Source: Pontibacillus salipaludis (GTDB lineage Bacteria; Bacillota; Bacilli; Bacillales; BH030062). From it: a DNA stretch of 64,000 bases. This document shows, piece by piece, positions 26,413 to 35,048 of this stretch. The notes beneath the pieces were generated by a model. It ran no database searches, was not told the DNA's origin, and worked only from the letters and a program-made list of their open reading frames with translations. Positions within the stretch are counted from its first letter, which is position 1; each line of letters starts with the position of its first letter. The position numbers and the translations under genes were made by a program. The DNA lies in assembly GCF_014642405.1 (NCBI RefSeq), contig NZ_BMIN01000002.1, positions 62,001-126,000 on the forward strand. Reading direction: 5' to 3'.

Positions 26413-27156
26413 ATGGGACGTTGGTTTAGCAGTGAGGTTCATCAACCATTTGAGCCGCTGATGACGAGTCATATTATGATCCTTAGCCTTTTCTTCGCAG
26501 GGCTCTTAACACTTTTATTTAGTTACCGCCTATTCAAGCGCTCTAAGCGCTACACAGCGTTTATCAGATGGACGTTGTTTACCATTTTACTACTATCAGA
26601 ACTTACTTATCAGCTATTCGCTATTTCAAACGATATCTGGAGTACGAAAGAATTCGTTCCTCTTCATTTATGTGGAGTTGCTTCCATATTAGCAATGGTT
26701 GCTCTTATAACAAGGAACAAGCCCCTTATCCAATTTAATTTCTTTATAGGCATTATACCAGCGTTTCTGGCTCTTCTCACCCCAGAATTGCCCAATGCTT
26801 TTCCTCATTATCGTTTTCTAAAGTTTTTCTTTCATCATATGGCAATTTCTTGGGCCAGCTTGTTCTTAATCCTAACATCAAATGTCACCATTACGTTCCG
26901 CTCCCTCCTAGGAACGTTCGGAGTGCTCAACATGTACGCTATTTTTATATTTTTTGTTAATAGAGAGATTGGATCAAATTATCTATTCCTTTCAAGTGCC
27001 CCGACAGCGGAGACACCATTGGACTTATTAGGTTCAGGGGTATGGTATTATATTAATTTAGAGCTACTCACTTTTTCCGTTTTCCTTCTATTATATTACG
27101 TTTATCGCGTGACCCAATCTAGAAAAAATCCTTTTAAAGAAGCACTCATGGAATGA
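26413..27156 (+). CDS. YwaF-like TIGR02206 family membrane protein
   Basis: 247 residues with seven or so membrane helices. TKEFVPLHLCGVASI and FPHYRFLKFFFHH, with the later WYYINLELLTF, fit the YwaF/TIGR02206 family (about 240 residues). Function is unknown. GAGAGGAG precedes the ATG. Monocistronic; a palindromic repeat begins 7 bases after its stop. Confidence 0.82.
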   Translation: MGRWFSSEVHQPFEPLMTSHIMILSLFFAGLLTLLFSYRLFKRSKRYTAFIRWTLFTILLLSELTYQLFAISNDIWSTKEFVPLHLCGVASILAMVALITRNKPLIQFNFFIGIIPAFLALLTPELPNAFPHYRFLKFFFHHMAISWASLFLILTSNVTITFRSLLGTFGVLNMYAIFIFFVNREIGSNYLFLSSAPTAETPLDLLGSGVWYYINLELLTFSVFLLLYYVYRVTQSRKNPFKEALME

Positions 27157-27162
27157 GAGAAT

Positions 27163-27339
27163 GTTTCCGTTAGCCTGATTGAGCGCAGGGTGGTCCGGGA
27201 AATCGCTCGCTTTCCGCGGCGAGCTGGGGAGCCTCCTCAATCGCTACGCGCTTTCCGGGGTCTCCCCTAGGCTCCTTCTGCCGCAGGAGTCTCGCAATTT
27301 CCCGAACCACCCTTGCCATATGTATAAGGAACGGAAACA
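27163..27339. repeat. long palindromic repeat, copy 9
   Basis: Ends GTTTCCGTTA and GAACGGAAAC; arms GGGTGGTCCGGGAAAT and ATTTCCCGAACCACCC pair except one G-T-type position. The centre carries GGCGAGCTGGGGAGCC and GGGGTCTCCCCTAGG. Confidence 0.85.
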
Positions 27340-27389
27340 TGCCCCATAAAGAATCACGAGTGTTAAATCAGCTGGAACTGCGGAGATAG

Positions 27390-27510
27390 AATGAGGAAGC
27401 TCTATAAAGAAAGAGGAAGTTCGACTAAAACGTCAAGTCAATAACCAACGTCGTGCCAGACCGCCTACGGAAAGCATGTCGTACTCAGACCCCAAAAACA
27501 CAACGGCCCC
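27390..27510. repeat. degenerate palindromic repeat remnant (copy 19)
   Basis: GAGGAAGCTCTATAAAG and AAGTTCGACTAAAACGTC, then ACAACGTCG-like text and AACGGCCCC, follow the right half of copy 17 with many changes. The left half is missing. It looks like a decayed copy. Confidence 0.5.
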
Positions 27511-27568
27511 TGCCACACTTAGAGCCGCAACCTTCAACATTGCTATCCAATTCGTTCTTTTACCCAAT

Positions 27569-27606
27569 TAAAACCGCCTAGGAGGAGGATCCCAGGCGGT
27601 TTTTTG
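27569..27606 (-). terminator. terminator of the ammonium transporter gene
   Basis: AAAACCGCCTAGG and CCCAGGCGGTTTT pair around AGGAGGAT, with T-run on both strands; 12 bases past the stop. Confidence 0.88.
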
Positions 27607-27617
27607 ATTTGTATCTA

Positions 27618-28892
27618 TTAACTTGTTTGCTGTTGTTTTTGTGGTGTTCTAGAGAATACTTCTGGATATCCGTAGCTTCCGTGCTCACTCATATCAAGAC
27701 CAAGAAGTTCTTCTTCTTTGGATACACGTATACCGCCCATTGCCTTTTGAATAATCTTAAGGAAGACAAAAGAGACAACGAAGGCATATAGTCCACTAGC
27801 TCCTACACCTAGAGCCTGAACACCTAATTGTTCAAAACCTCCACCGTATAAGAGTCCTGCACGACCACCATTAGCCGCTGCAAGTTCAGGAGTAGCGAAG
27901 AAACCAGTTGAAAGAGTTCCCCAAACACCTGCTACACCGTGTACAGATAGAGCGAAGATTGGATCGTCGATCTGCTTCTTCTCAAAGAAGGACATGCTAT
28001 AGTGTACAATTACACCTGCAATAAGACCAATGACTACGGCTGCCCAAGGAGCTACAAAGGCACAAGATGCGGTAATAGCAACAAGACCAGCCAGGGCTCC
28101 GTTTAGCATCGTTGTGATTTGCGCTTTCTTCGTAACGATCATTGTAATAAACATAGCAGCAACCGCCCCTGCCGCTGCAGCTAGCTGAGTATTTAATGCA
28201 ACATATCCAAAGAACGCCCCATCAACTGATACCGTACTACCTGCATTGAAACCGAACCAACCGACCCATAGTAGGAGTACAGCGAGTGAAGTGTAGACCT
28301 GGTTATGACCTTCGATTTCATTCACGCTTCCGTCTTTATTGTACTTTCCGCTCCGAGGCTTTAAGATCATCGTAGCTGCAAGAGCTGCCATGGCACCCGT
28401 TAAGTGAACAACAGTAGATCCTGCGAAATCCTGCTTACCGTGTTCAGATAACCAGCCTCCTCCCCAGATCCAATGCGCCACAACTGGATAAATGAAAACA
28501 GAGAATAATACAGCAAACCAAATATAAGATGATAGCTTTGCTCGTTCTGCAAATCCTCCGAATGCGATCGTTAAAGCAATTCCCGCAAATGCTAGCTGGA
28601 ATACGAAGAAGACTGTTTCAGCTAAATCTCCCCCGGCATCAATCGTACCACCATAGAAGAAATTAGATAGCCCCACAAATGCGTTGCCTTCTCCAAAGAT
28701 CATTCCATACCCCACGGCCCAAAAGACCAAAGACGAAATCCCAAATGTAAAAATCGTCTTTCCGGCAATGTGGCCAGCGTTTTTCATACGGGTTGAACCT
28801 GCTTCTAAAAGAATAAATCCACCAATCATTAAAATAACCAAAACGGCAGATACCATCGTCCACAAACTGTTCATCATGCCTAATTCACTCAC
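27618..28892 (-). CDS. amt: ammonium transporter (Amt/NrgA)
   Basis: 424 residues with 11 membrane helices. Amt signatures: STVVHLTGAMAALAAT, WFGFNAGSTVSVDG and ALSVHGVAGVWGTLSTG with the pore histidines. GTG start at 28892 with GGAGGAG 6 bases upstream. It imports ammonium or ammonia. A GlnR/TnrA-type box lies between promoter and start. Unlike B. subtilis nrgA-glnK, no PII gene is adjacent on either side; the C-terminal tail (EELLGLDMSEHGSYGYPE) is retained. Confidence 0.93.
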   Translation of the reverse strand: MSELGMMNSLWTMVSAVLVILMIGGFILLEAGSTRMKNAGHIAGKTIFTFGISSLVFWAVGYGMIFGEGNAFVGLSNFFYGGTIDAGGDLAETVFFVFQLAFAGIALTIAFGGFAERAKLSSYIWFAVLFSVFIYPVVAHWIWGGGWLSEHGKQDFAGSTVVHLTGAMAALAATMILKPRSGKYNKDGSVNEIEGHNQVYTSLAVLLLWVGWFGFNAGSTVSVDGAFFGYVALNTQLAAAAGAVAAMFITMIVTKKAQITTMLNGALAGLVAITASCAFVAPWAAVVIGLIAGVIVHYSMSFFEKKQIDDPIFALSVHGVAGVWGTLSTGFFATPELAAANGGRAGLLYGGGFEQLGVQALGVGASGLYAFVVSFVFLKIIQKAMGGIRVSKEEELLGLDMSEHGSYGYPEVFSRTPQKQQQTS

Positions 28893-28915
28893 TGTAACTC
28901 CTCCTTAACGTTTTA

Positions 28916-28932
28916 TGTTAGGTTTTCTAACA
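28916..28932 (-). promoter_or_regulatory. GlnR/TnrA box in the amt promoter
   Basis: TGTTAGGTTTTCTAACA matches the TnrA/GlnR consensus TGTNANAWWWTMTNACA at 16 of 17 positions. It lies 24-40 bases before the start codon and downstream of the -10 (28944-28952), a place suited to repression. Confidence 0.8.
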
Positions 28933-28943
28933 TGTTCATGTAT

Positions 28944-28974
28944 ATAATATTACAAGTTTTCAGATAATTGTCAA
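28944..28974 (-). promoter_or_regulatory. sigma-A promoter of amt
   Basis: On the minus strand a perfect -35 TTGACA (28969-28974) is followed after 16 bases by TAATAT (28947-28952); TATTAT overlaps. The start of transcription would be near 28938-28940, just before the GlnR/TnrA box. Confidence 0.65.
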
Positions 28975-28994
28975 CAATTTAAACAAAAAAATAA

Positions 28995-29032
28995 GAAACG
29001 CTTGATTTATCAGCAATAAATTAAGCGTTTCC
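28995..29032 (-). terminator. terminator overlapping the oxidase gene stop
   Basis: GAAACGCTT and AAGCGTTTC pair, extended by A/T pairs, followed on the minus strand by CTTATTTTTTTG. It includes the stop codon of the FAD oxidase gene. Confidence 0.8.
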
Positions 29033-30265
29033 ATTGTTGATTTTATTGGATTTATTAGGTACACGAAAATTTGAAAAAATAGGCGCGTCGGGATGCTCCC
29101 CTTTTACAATGAAGTCCCTAATCAATTCCGCTGCGATGGTACAATACATCGTTCCATTGCCTCCGTAGTTTAAAGCAAAGAAGCTACGAGGAAATTCAGG
29201 TTGAGGTCCAATAATCGGAAAGCCGTCATGTGTACTGCCAAATACCGCTCCCCAGTAATAGTCAACGTTAATCCCCTCTAAATCTGGGAAAAGGGAAAGT
29301 AATGATTGAAGAAGGTGATCCCGTTTCGATTGCAGGTGCCGTTCTCTTTGATCTTTCTTTATATATGGCTCATCTAATCCGCCTATAATAATACGATTAT
29401 CTGCAGTTGTCCTTGCATATAAATACGGTCGAACAGTTTCCCAAATTAAACAACGATCCTTCCAGCCCGGGAAGTGTGATACTGGTTCTGTCGCAATGGC
29501 GAAAGAAGTTCCCAAGACAGCATTAGGATTTCTCTTCATTTGCTGCGCTTCGTAGCCCATCGCATACACGACAAATTTGCTACGGATCGTATAATCCCCT
29601 TTTACAAGAAGAGTCACCTCATCTTCTCCTTCACGGTGGTCTACCACTTCCGTGTTTTCAAATACTCGAAGGCCTTTTCCTGCATTCGCCTCAATTAGCC
29701 CCACCGTTAACTTAAATGGGTTTACCTCAGCATCCCCTTTCGCATATATGGCCCCAGGCTTAGAGAAAGAAAAAGACTGTTCCACATCACCTCTGTGCAT
29801 GTAGTCTACATTAAAACCATATTTCTTTAACGTTTTATATTCTTTTTGAAGAAGGGGAAGGTCTTGTTCAGAACTAGCAAAGTATAAACTATCGCGCCTA
29901 ACAAATTCAGGTTCTATTGAACATTCCCGAGCTAAAGCCTCTACTTTTTCTACCCCCTCTAAGCACAGGTGATAGTAACGAACACCGTGTTCTACTCCGT
30001 ACGTTTCTATACAAGAGGTTAGGGTTTTATCATTTGAGAATTGTAGTAACCCCGTATTAGCTGAGGAAGAACCATGTCCGATTTTTCGTTTATCCACTAA
30101 AATCGTGTCTAGCCCTGCTTTTATAAGTTCATGCGATATAAGGGCACCGGACTCCCCACCCCCTACTACCACTACATCGCAACTTAGGTTCTGAGCTACA
30201 CGTGGATATGATTTTAAATGGTCTACGCTATCTAGCCACAATAACGATCCGGATTTCAAATCCAT
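29021..30265 (-). CDS. FAD-dependent amino-acid oxidase/dehydrogenase (DAO family)
   Basis: 414 residues. The Rossmann dinucleotide site VVVVGGGESGALISHEL begins near residue 30 and is followed by VDKRKIGHGSSSANTG. The C-terminal part has GAVFGSTHDGFPIIGPQPE and NYGGNGTMYC, typical of the DAO superfamily (glycine/D-amino-acid oxidases). The substrate is unknown, probably a secondary or D-amino acid. GGAGGTATAACT precedes the ATG. It may release ammonium next to the ammonium transporter gene, but the two are separate transcripts. Confidence 0.82.
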   Translation of the reverse strand: MDLKSGSLLWLDSVDHLKSYPRVAQNLSCDVVVVGGGESGALISHELIKAGLDTILVDKRKIGHGSSSANTGLLQFSNDKTLTSCIETYGVEHGVRYYHLCLEGVEKVEALARECSIEPEFVRRDSLYFASSEQDLPLLQKEYKTLKKYGFNVDYMHRGDVEQSFSFSKPGAIYAKGDAEVNPFKLTVGLIEANAGKGLRVFENTEVVDHREGEDEVTLLVKGDYTIRSKFVVYAMGYEAQQMKRNPNAVLGTSFAIATEPVSHFPGWKDRCLIWETVRPYLYARTTADNRIIIGGLDEPYIKKDQRERHLQSKRDHLLQSLLSLFPDLEGINVDYYWGAVFGSTHDGFPIIGPQPEFPRSFFALNYGGNGTMYCTIAAELIRDFIVKGEHPDAPIFSNFRVPNKSNKINNGNA

Positions 30266-30290
30266 AGTTATACCTCCGCTTCTTTTTTAT

Positions 30291-30448
30291 GGCTTTATTA
30301 AAAGTGAAATGTTGTTATTTCTTATAATAGGTTCTTCTAAAAAAGTGTAGGGTTGTTGAAGACTCGAAGCTTACACATGATAGTGTGGATGGGGCCTAAT
30401 TAAATCTACATGTCCTTATTTCCGTTTCAAATAAACATTAACAGAGCC
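30291..30448. mobile_element. MITE-like element with GGCT(C/T)TGTT...AACAGAGCC ends
   Basis: 158 bp. It begins GGCTTTATTAAAAGTGAAAT and ends TAAACATTAACAGAGCC, so the ends are related inverted repeats. Its first 90 bases match 52568-52660 (GGCTCTGTTGAAG, ATGTTGTTATT, GTTGAAGACTCGAAG). TTTCCGTTTCAAAT near the right end suggests it once held, or can hold, a GTTTCCGTT palindrome. It ends 2 bases before the nhaC stop. Confidence 0.6.
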
Positions 30449-30450
30449 TT

Positions 30451-31869
30451 TTATAAGAAAAATGGTAGGGCTAAATAGAGGACTGCTGCTACTCCGGCTG
30501 CCATTGCGGCTGGCTTAAACTTGAACTTCGCATAACGCACGGCGTTTAAGTTTAAAATGCCTGCTGTTGTATTGGTATTGTCACTAAGAGGAGATGAGAA
30601 AGCTCCAAATGTTCCACTCGCAAACACCGCTCCGATTACGATCGGCAATGAACTACCACTGACAGTAGCAATCGAAACTCCTACAGGCATTAAAATGCCC
30701 CATGTTCCCCATGAAGAACCAATGAAATATGACAGGGCGCATCCAATTAGGAAGACGAGCACTGCGACGAAAGAGGCCGGTATCCATTGAAGGGACTGAG
30801 ATATAGTTTGAGCGAAATTAAGTGCTTCTGATCCTTTACTTAGACCCCAAACCATAGCTAGTAATAGGATGACACTCATCATTTCATTGCCACCTGTCAC
30901 TAGTTCATTCATTTGTTTCCTTAGAGGGTAGGACCTTATTTTTAAATAAATGATAAACCAGGTAATGGAGATCACTACCGCTAATACCATTGCATCTAGA
31001 ACACTGGCATTTATTAATGCTTCAAACCCTTCAGCGCCCTCCTTTTTCACACCGAGCATATACATAAAGAAAAATGTAAAGATGATAACACTAGCTAACG
31101 GAAGAATGAGGTGCCAATAGTTCGAAGGAAGGTCTTTCGATACAGATGGATGGCAATCTTCCCACTGATCATCATCCTCTTCCCCCTGCTGTTCAGAATC
31201 TTTATTTTCAGCATCAGTGGCTTGCTTTTTGCTCTTATGGAAGAAGCTCAAATAGAAGCCAATGAGAATCATTGAGATAGCAAAGAAATTAAAGGGGATA
31301 CTCCGAAGGAAAAACATATAAGGGTCTCCCTCTATCCCGTTTTGATCCATTGACAAACCAATAACAGAAGACATGTAGCCGACAAAAGCTGTCGCTACTG
31401 GAACGAGAACGACAAAAGGAGAAGCCGTCGTTTCGATGACAAACCCGAGTTCCTGTTTCGTCATCGGTAATTTCTTCACCATCGCTTTCATCACAGGGGC
31501 AATCGTTACAATTCGAAAACTAGGAGCACTGAAGGTCCCTAAGGCGGATAACCAAGTAAGGGCAAAAGCCCCTTTACGCCCCGATATCTTCTCTGTTGCC
31601 GTTTGCACAAACCCCTTAATACCACCTGAGATTCGAACGAGCCCTATAAGTCCTGAAAAAGCATAAAGGAAGATAATAATCTTTAAGTTATTCGGATCAG
31701 ATAATCCTTTAATTACAAATTCAAGCGCCTGTGTCATACCACCTAACCAATCCGGGGTAACGAGGTATCCGGCGACTACCACTCCAAAGAACAAACTAGG
31801 AATTACCTGTTTGGTAGCGATGGCTGTTATGACTACAACAATAAAAGGAATAATCGAGAACCAGTTCAT
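30451..31869 (-). CDS. NhaC-family Na+/H+ antiporter
   Basis: 472 residues from the ATG at 31869 (GAGGAG 6 bases upstream, protein MNWFSIIPFIVVVITAIATK). A longer open frame runs into a palindromic repeat and is rejected. About 11 membrane helices; conserved text includes SALGTFSAPSFRIVTIAPV, and FIGSSWGTWGILMPVG in the C-terminal half with GTFGAFSSPLSDNT. The long acidic loop EQQGEEDDDQWED (mid protein) is cytoplasmic or external and unusual. It probably exchanges sodium for protons, fitting a salt-tolerant cell. Substrate could also be a dicarboxylate or amino acid. Confidence 0.82.
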   Translation of the reverse strand: MNWFSIIPFIVVVITAIATKQVIPSLFFGVVVAGYLVTPDWLGGMTQALEFVIKGLSDPNNLKIIIFLYAFSGLIGLVRISGGIKGFVQTATEKISGRKGAFALTWLSALGTFSAPSFRIVTIAPVMKAMVKKLPMTKQELGFVIETTASPFVVLVPVATAFVGYMSSVIGLSMDQNGIEGDPYMFFLRSIPFNFFAISMILIGFYLSFFHKSKKQATDAENKDSEQQGEEDDDQWEDCHPSVSKDLPSNYWHLILPLASVIIFTFFFMYMLGVKKEGAEGFEALINASVLDAMVLAVVISITWFIIYLKIRSYPLRKQMNELVTGGNEMMSVILLLAMVWGLSKGSEALNFAQTISQSLQWIPASFVAVLVFLIGCALSYFIGSSWGTWGILMPVGVSIATVSGSSLPIVIGAVFASGTFGAFSSPLSDNTNTTAGILNLNAVRYAKFKFKPAAMAAGVAAVLYLALPFFL

Positions 31870-31961
31870 ACACTTCTCCTCATTTCTAGACATGCTGTTC
31901 ATAGCATGTGAGAAAGACGTTATTTTATGCTTGAATTCATTAGTGATCGATAATTGGCGAA

Positions 31962-32198
31962 GGCCGTTACATTTAATGAGTGGTAGGGGGGTCCGGGGAA
32001 CGACTCGCTTTCCGCGGCCCCACACGACGTGGGGTCGTTCGACGTTGTCACAGGATGTGACGGTCCTAGTCGAACTCCCTCTATCTTTTTAACAGCTTCC
32101 TCGGGGAAACCACCCTGCGGGATCTCGTCGACCTCTTTCTCCCGCAGGAGTCTCCCCGTTCCCCGGACACCCCTTATCATAAATTTCATGAACGTGCA
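31962..32198. repeat. long palindromic repeat, copy 10, with internal CACGACGTG module
   Basis: Left end GGCCGTTACA, right end GAACGTGC (degenerate); arms GGGGTCCGGGGAACGA and CGTTCCCCGGACACCCC. It contains the CCCCACACGACGTGGGG module with GTCACAGGATGTGAC and GTCGAAC. Confidence 0.85.
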
Positions 32199-32373
32199 CA
32201 CAATTCGAATATCACTAGGAATATTCAAATAAGGTGCTGCAATATGTTCTGGCTTGCTAGCATAATAAGGTATTTTTTACCAAGACTCAAACAAAACAAA
32301 CGGATAGATTCCCACGTAGCTATAAGCTTGTTTAAAATATTTAGAGAGTAAAAGCTATTATGCACTGAACCAT

Positions 32374-32419
32374 AAAAAAACCTTCAAAAACGTAATTACA
32401 TACGTCCTTGAAGGTTTTA
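32374..32419 (-). terminator. terminator of the cytochrome oxidase operon
   Basis: AAACCTTCAA and TTGAAGGTTT pair, with an inner ACGTA/TACGT pairing, then a T-run on the minus strand. It lies 133 bases beyond the subunit III stop; the space between holds no recognisable gene. Confidence 0.75.
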
Positions 32420-32551
32420 TTTAAGGAATATAGTTAAAATTCTCACTATTGTTTCACGTGTAACTTTTCGACAGAATCCTTGATGTGTCGGCATTTATTG
32501 ATGTTTTTTGCATATAAAAATAACCATTTATACCTTGTGTAACCATTCTTT

Positions 32552-33121
32552 CTAGAACAAATAGGGTCCATACACGAATGTAATAATGAACACCCATATG
32601 ACATCAACGAAGTGCCAGTAGTAGCTGAATATCTTCTGCTTTTGTCCGTAACTTGTAGTAGGGATTCGTGGGTATTGGTAGCATAGTAATACCATCCATC
32701 CGATTCCGAATAAAACATGTGCTGCGTGGAGTCCTACTAGAATGTAGAAGGAAGATAAGAATAGGTTTTCTGTTAGCGTGTACCCTTCTGAGGCGTATTT
32801 ATAGAATTCGTGTATTTCAAATCCCATAAAGGCTGTGGCTAAGATGAGGGTAGAAGTTAACCCAATCCAAACACCTTTTCCTTTCCCCTTTTCAAACGCC
32901 TTCTCCGCATAGTGGATCGTCGCACTACTACTAAGGAGACAAACCGATGTAATGATTACCGTCCTAAGCTCAAATGTCTCACTTGGGGTCGGATTTATAG
33001 CAGAGGGTGTAAATAAAAAGTACGTTGCAAACAACGTTGCAAACATGATGAGTTCACCGATTAAATAAAGCGCAAATCCTAGCTGCTTATCACCAAATTG
33101 GTCACTTTTATACGTTGTCAT
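32552..33121 (-). CDS. ctaE: cytochrome c oxidase subunit III
   Basis: 189 residues from the ATG at 33121 (GAGGGTGAAAATC upstream), overlapping the end of subunit I by 14 bases and so probably coupled to it. Five membrane helices; HAAHVLFGIGW and YYWHFVDVIWVFIITFVY are the subunit III signatures. Short bacterial form. No subunit IV gene follows. Confidence 0.9.
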   Translation of the reverse strand: MTTYKSDQFGDKQLGFALYLIGELIMFATLFATYFLFTPSAINPTPSETFELRTVIITSVCLLSSSATIHYAEKAFEKGKGKGVWIGLTSTLILATAFMGFEIHEFYKYASEGYTLTENLFLSSFYILVGLHAAHVLFGIGWMVLLCYQYPRIPTTSYGQKQKIFSYYWHFVDVIWVFIITFVYGPYLF

Positions 33122-35036
33122 GATTTTCACCCTCTTTCGCCAGTCTCGTGTGTTCATCTGTTAACGTACGAAGGGCGAAAAACGCTAGCACCATAACCCC
33201 TGACACGATTTGTAGCCACGTCACGTGGTAAATGAAGGACAATGAAAATAGCATGATCACCCCATAGAAGCTTACAGGTTGCCAAGACGTAACATCAATC
33301 GGAGCTGACCTGGATGTGTTTGCAACCGGTAGCTTGCCACCCCGGTTTCGCTTTGCTTCCCATAATGGATCAACCGTGTTTACCTGTGGCATTGGATCAA
33401 ATGGGTGCTCTGGAGCCGGAGATGGTACGCTCCATTCAAGCGTCCGTCCATCCCAAGGGTCATTTCCGCATTTGTCCGGGTCCTTGAAGCTTTTATAGAT
33501 ATTTAAGACGAAGAACAAGGTACCAATCCCCATCATGAAAGCTCCGATTGTACTAATGAAATTAAAGATAAAGATATTATCTTCTGCCGTATAAGTATAT
33601 ACTCTTCGAGGCATTCCATTAAGTCCGGCAAAATGTTGTGGAAAGAAGGTAATATGAAAGCCAATTAAGAATAACCAAAAATGAGCTTTTCCAAGCCCGT
33701 CTTTCAATTTAAAACCAAACATTTTAGGAAACCAATAATAGATGCCCGCGAAGGCTCCAAGTACCGTTCCACCCACCATGGTGTAGTGGAAGTGAGCTAC
33801 AACAAAATACGTATCGTGAAACTGGAAGTCTGCCGCGGCCACAGCAAGCATGACCCCAGTGACACCCCCTATTACAAAAGTGGGGATAAAACCTGCAGCA
33901 AAAAGCATTGGTGTGCCTAAACGAATAACACCCTTTCGCATTGTAAAGAGCCAGTTAAAGATTTTGATACCTGTTGGCACAGCGATCAGCATTGTTGTAA
34001 TCGCAAAAACGGTATTCACAACTGGACCAAGGCCCACCGTGAACATGTGGTGCACCCATACCATGAAACCGAGCAATCCGATAATGACGATCGCGACAAC
34101 CATAGAGGTATAACCGAACACTCGCTTCTTGGAGAAGGTAGAGATAACATCCGAGAAAATTCCAAATGCCGGTATGATTATGATATAGACCTCGGGGTGG
34201 CCAAAAATCCAGAATAAGTGCTGCCAATATATTGGCGAACCTGACTCCCCTGAGAAAAATGAGGTCCCAAATAATCGGTCAAACATTAGAATATAAAGGG
34301 CTATTGTCAGGACTGGGAAAGCAATAAGAATTAGAAAAGCTGTTACAAGAGTCGACCATGCAAATAGGGGCATGCGGGTCATTTTCATGCCTGGCGCCCG
34401 GTGACGGACAATCGTTACTATCATATTAATAGCAGCTAAAATCGTTCCAACCCCTGACACCTGTAAACCGAATATGTAGTAATCATTCCCCGCTTCTGGT
34501 GTAAATTCAGCAGTAGATAAAGGGGCATAAGCTGTCCATCCAGCGTTTGGCGAAGCTGTCATGAAAAAGCTCATGTTCACAAGGATCGCCCCGGCCAGAA
34601 ACAGCCAAAAGCTTATCGCATTCATATAAGGAAAGGCCATGTCTTGGGCTCCAATTTGGAGAGGAACCGCCACGTTCATGAGTCCAATTAAAAGAGGCAT
34701 CGCTACAAAAAAGATCATGATCGTTCCATGTGTCGTAAATGCTTCATTGAATTTATCTCCTTGAAAGACCCAGAAGTCATTTTCCGGCACAGATAGTTGC
34801 ATCCGGATAATTAACGCTTCTATTCCTGCTCTCAAGAAAAAAAGTGTCGCCGAAAGCAAATAAAGTACACCGATCTTCCGGTGGTGAGTAGTTGTCACAT
34901 AATCTTTAATCACAGACCATTTATTCGCTCGATTTACTAGATACAACACCCCTAAACCGGTGCCTATAAGTACTATATATGCAAATAAAACGTCCGTAGC
35001 TATAAAGAACGTCCGATTAAAAAGCTCAAATGTCAT
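33108..35036 (-). CDS. ctaD: cytochrome c oxidase subunit I
   Basis: 642 residues. Haem-copper oxidase core: FTTHGTIMIFF (low-spin haem His), FGHPEVYIIIIPAFG (Cu-B His and cross-linked Tyr), VHHMFTVG (Cu-B His pair) and FVVAHFHYTMVGG (haem a3/a axial His). The loop text and the MPRRVYTY turn look closer to QoxB-type quinol oxidase subunits than to CtaD. However, the adjacent subunit II has a complete Cu-A site, so cytochrome c is the likely donor. It couples oxygen reduction to proton pumping. Starts 12 bases after subunit II. Confidence 0.92.
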   Translation of the reverse strand: MTFELFNRTFFIATDVLFAYIVLIGTGLGVLYLVNRANKWSVIKDYVTTTHHRKIGVLYLLSATLFFLRAGIEALIIRMQLSVPENDFWVFQGDKFNEAFTTHGTIMIFFVAMPLLIGLMNVAVPLQIGAQDMAFPYMNAISFWLFLAGAILVNMSFFMTASPNAGWTAYAPLSTAEFTPEAGNDYYIFGLQVSGVGTILAAINMIVTIVRHRAPGMKMTRMPLFAWSTLVTAFLILIAFPVLTIALYILMFDRLFGTSFFSGESGSPIYWQHLFWIFGHPEVYIIIIPAFGIFSDVISTFSKKRVFGYTSMVVAIVIIGLLGFMVWVHHMFTVGLGPVVNTVFAITTMLIAVPTGIKIFNWLFTMRKGVIRLGTPMLFAAGFIPTFVIGGVTGVMLAVAAADFQFHDTYFVVAHFHYTMVGGTVLGAFAGIYYWFPKMFGFKLKDGLGKAHFWLFLIGFHITFFPQHFAGLNGMPRRVYTYTAEDNIFIFNFISTIGAFMMGIGTLFFVLNIYKSFKDPDKCGNDPWDGRTLEWSVPSPAPEHPFDPMPQVNTVDPLWEAKRNRGGKLPVANTSRSAPIDVTSWQPVSFYGVIMLFSLSFIYHVTWLQIVSGVMVLAFFALRTLTDEHTRLAKEGENHDNV

Positions 35037-35048
35037 CTAACCCATCCT

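Noticed and set aside
30451-32025. Longer NhaC frame starting at 32025
   Set aside because: The extra 52 residues are encoded by palindrome copy 10 and its flank; the ATG at 31869 has GAGGAG at the right distance.
32446-32718. 90-codon minus-strand frame after cytochrome oxidase subunit III
   Set aside because: It overlaps the subunit III coding region in another frame and has no RBS; a subunit IV (ctaF) pattern was looked for and not found.
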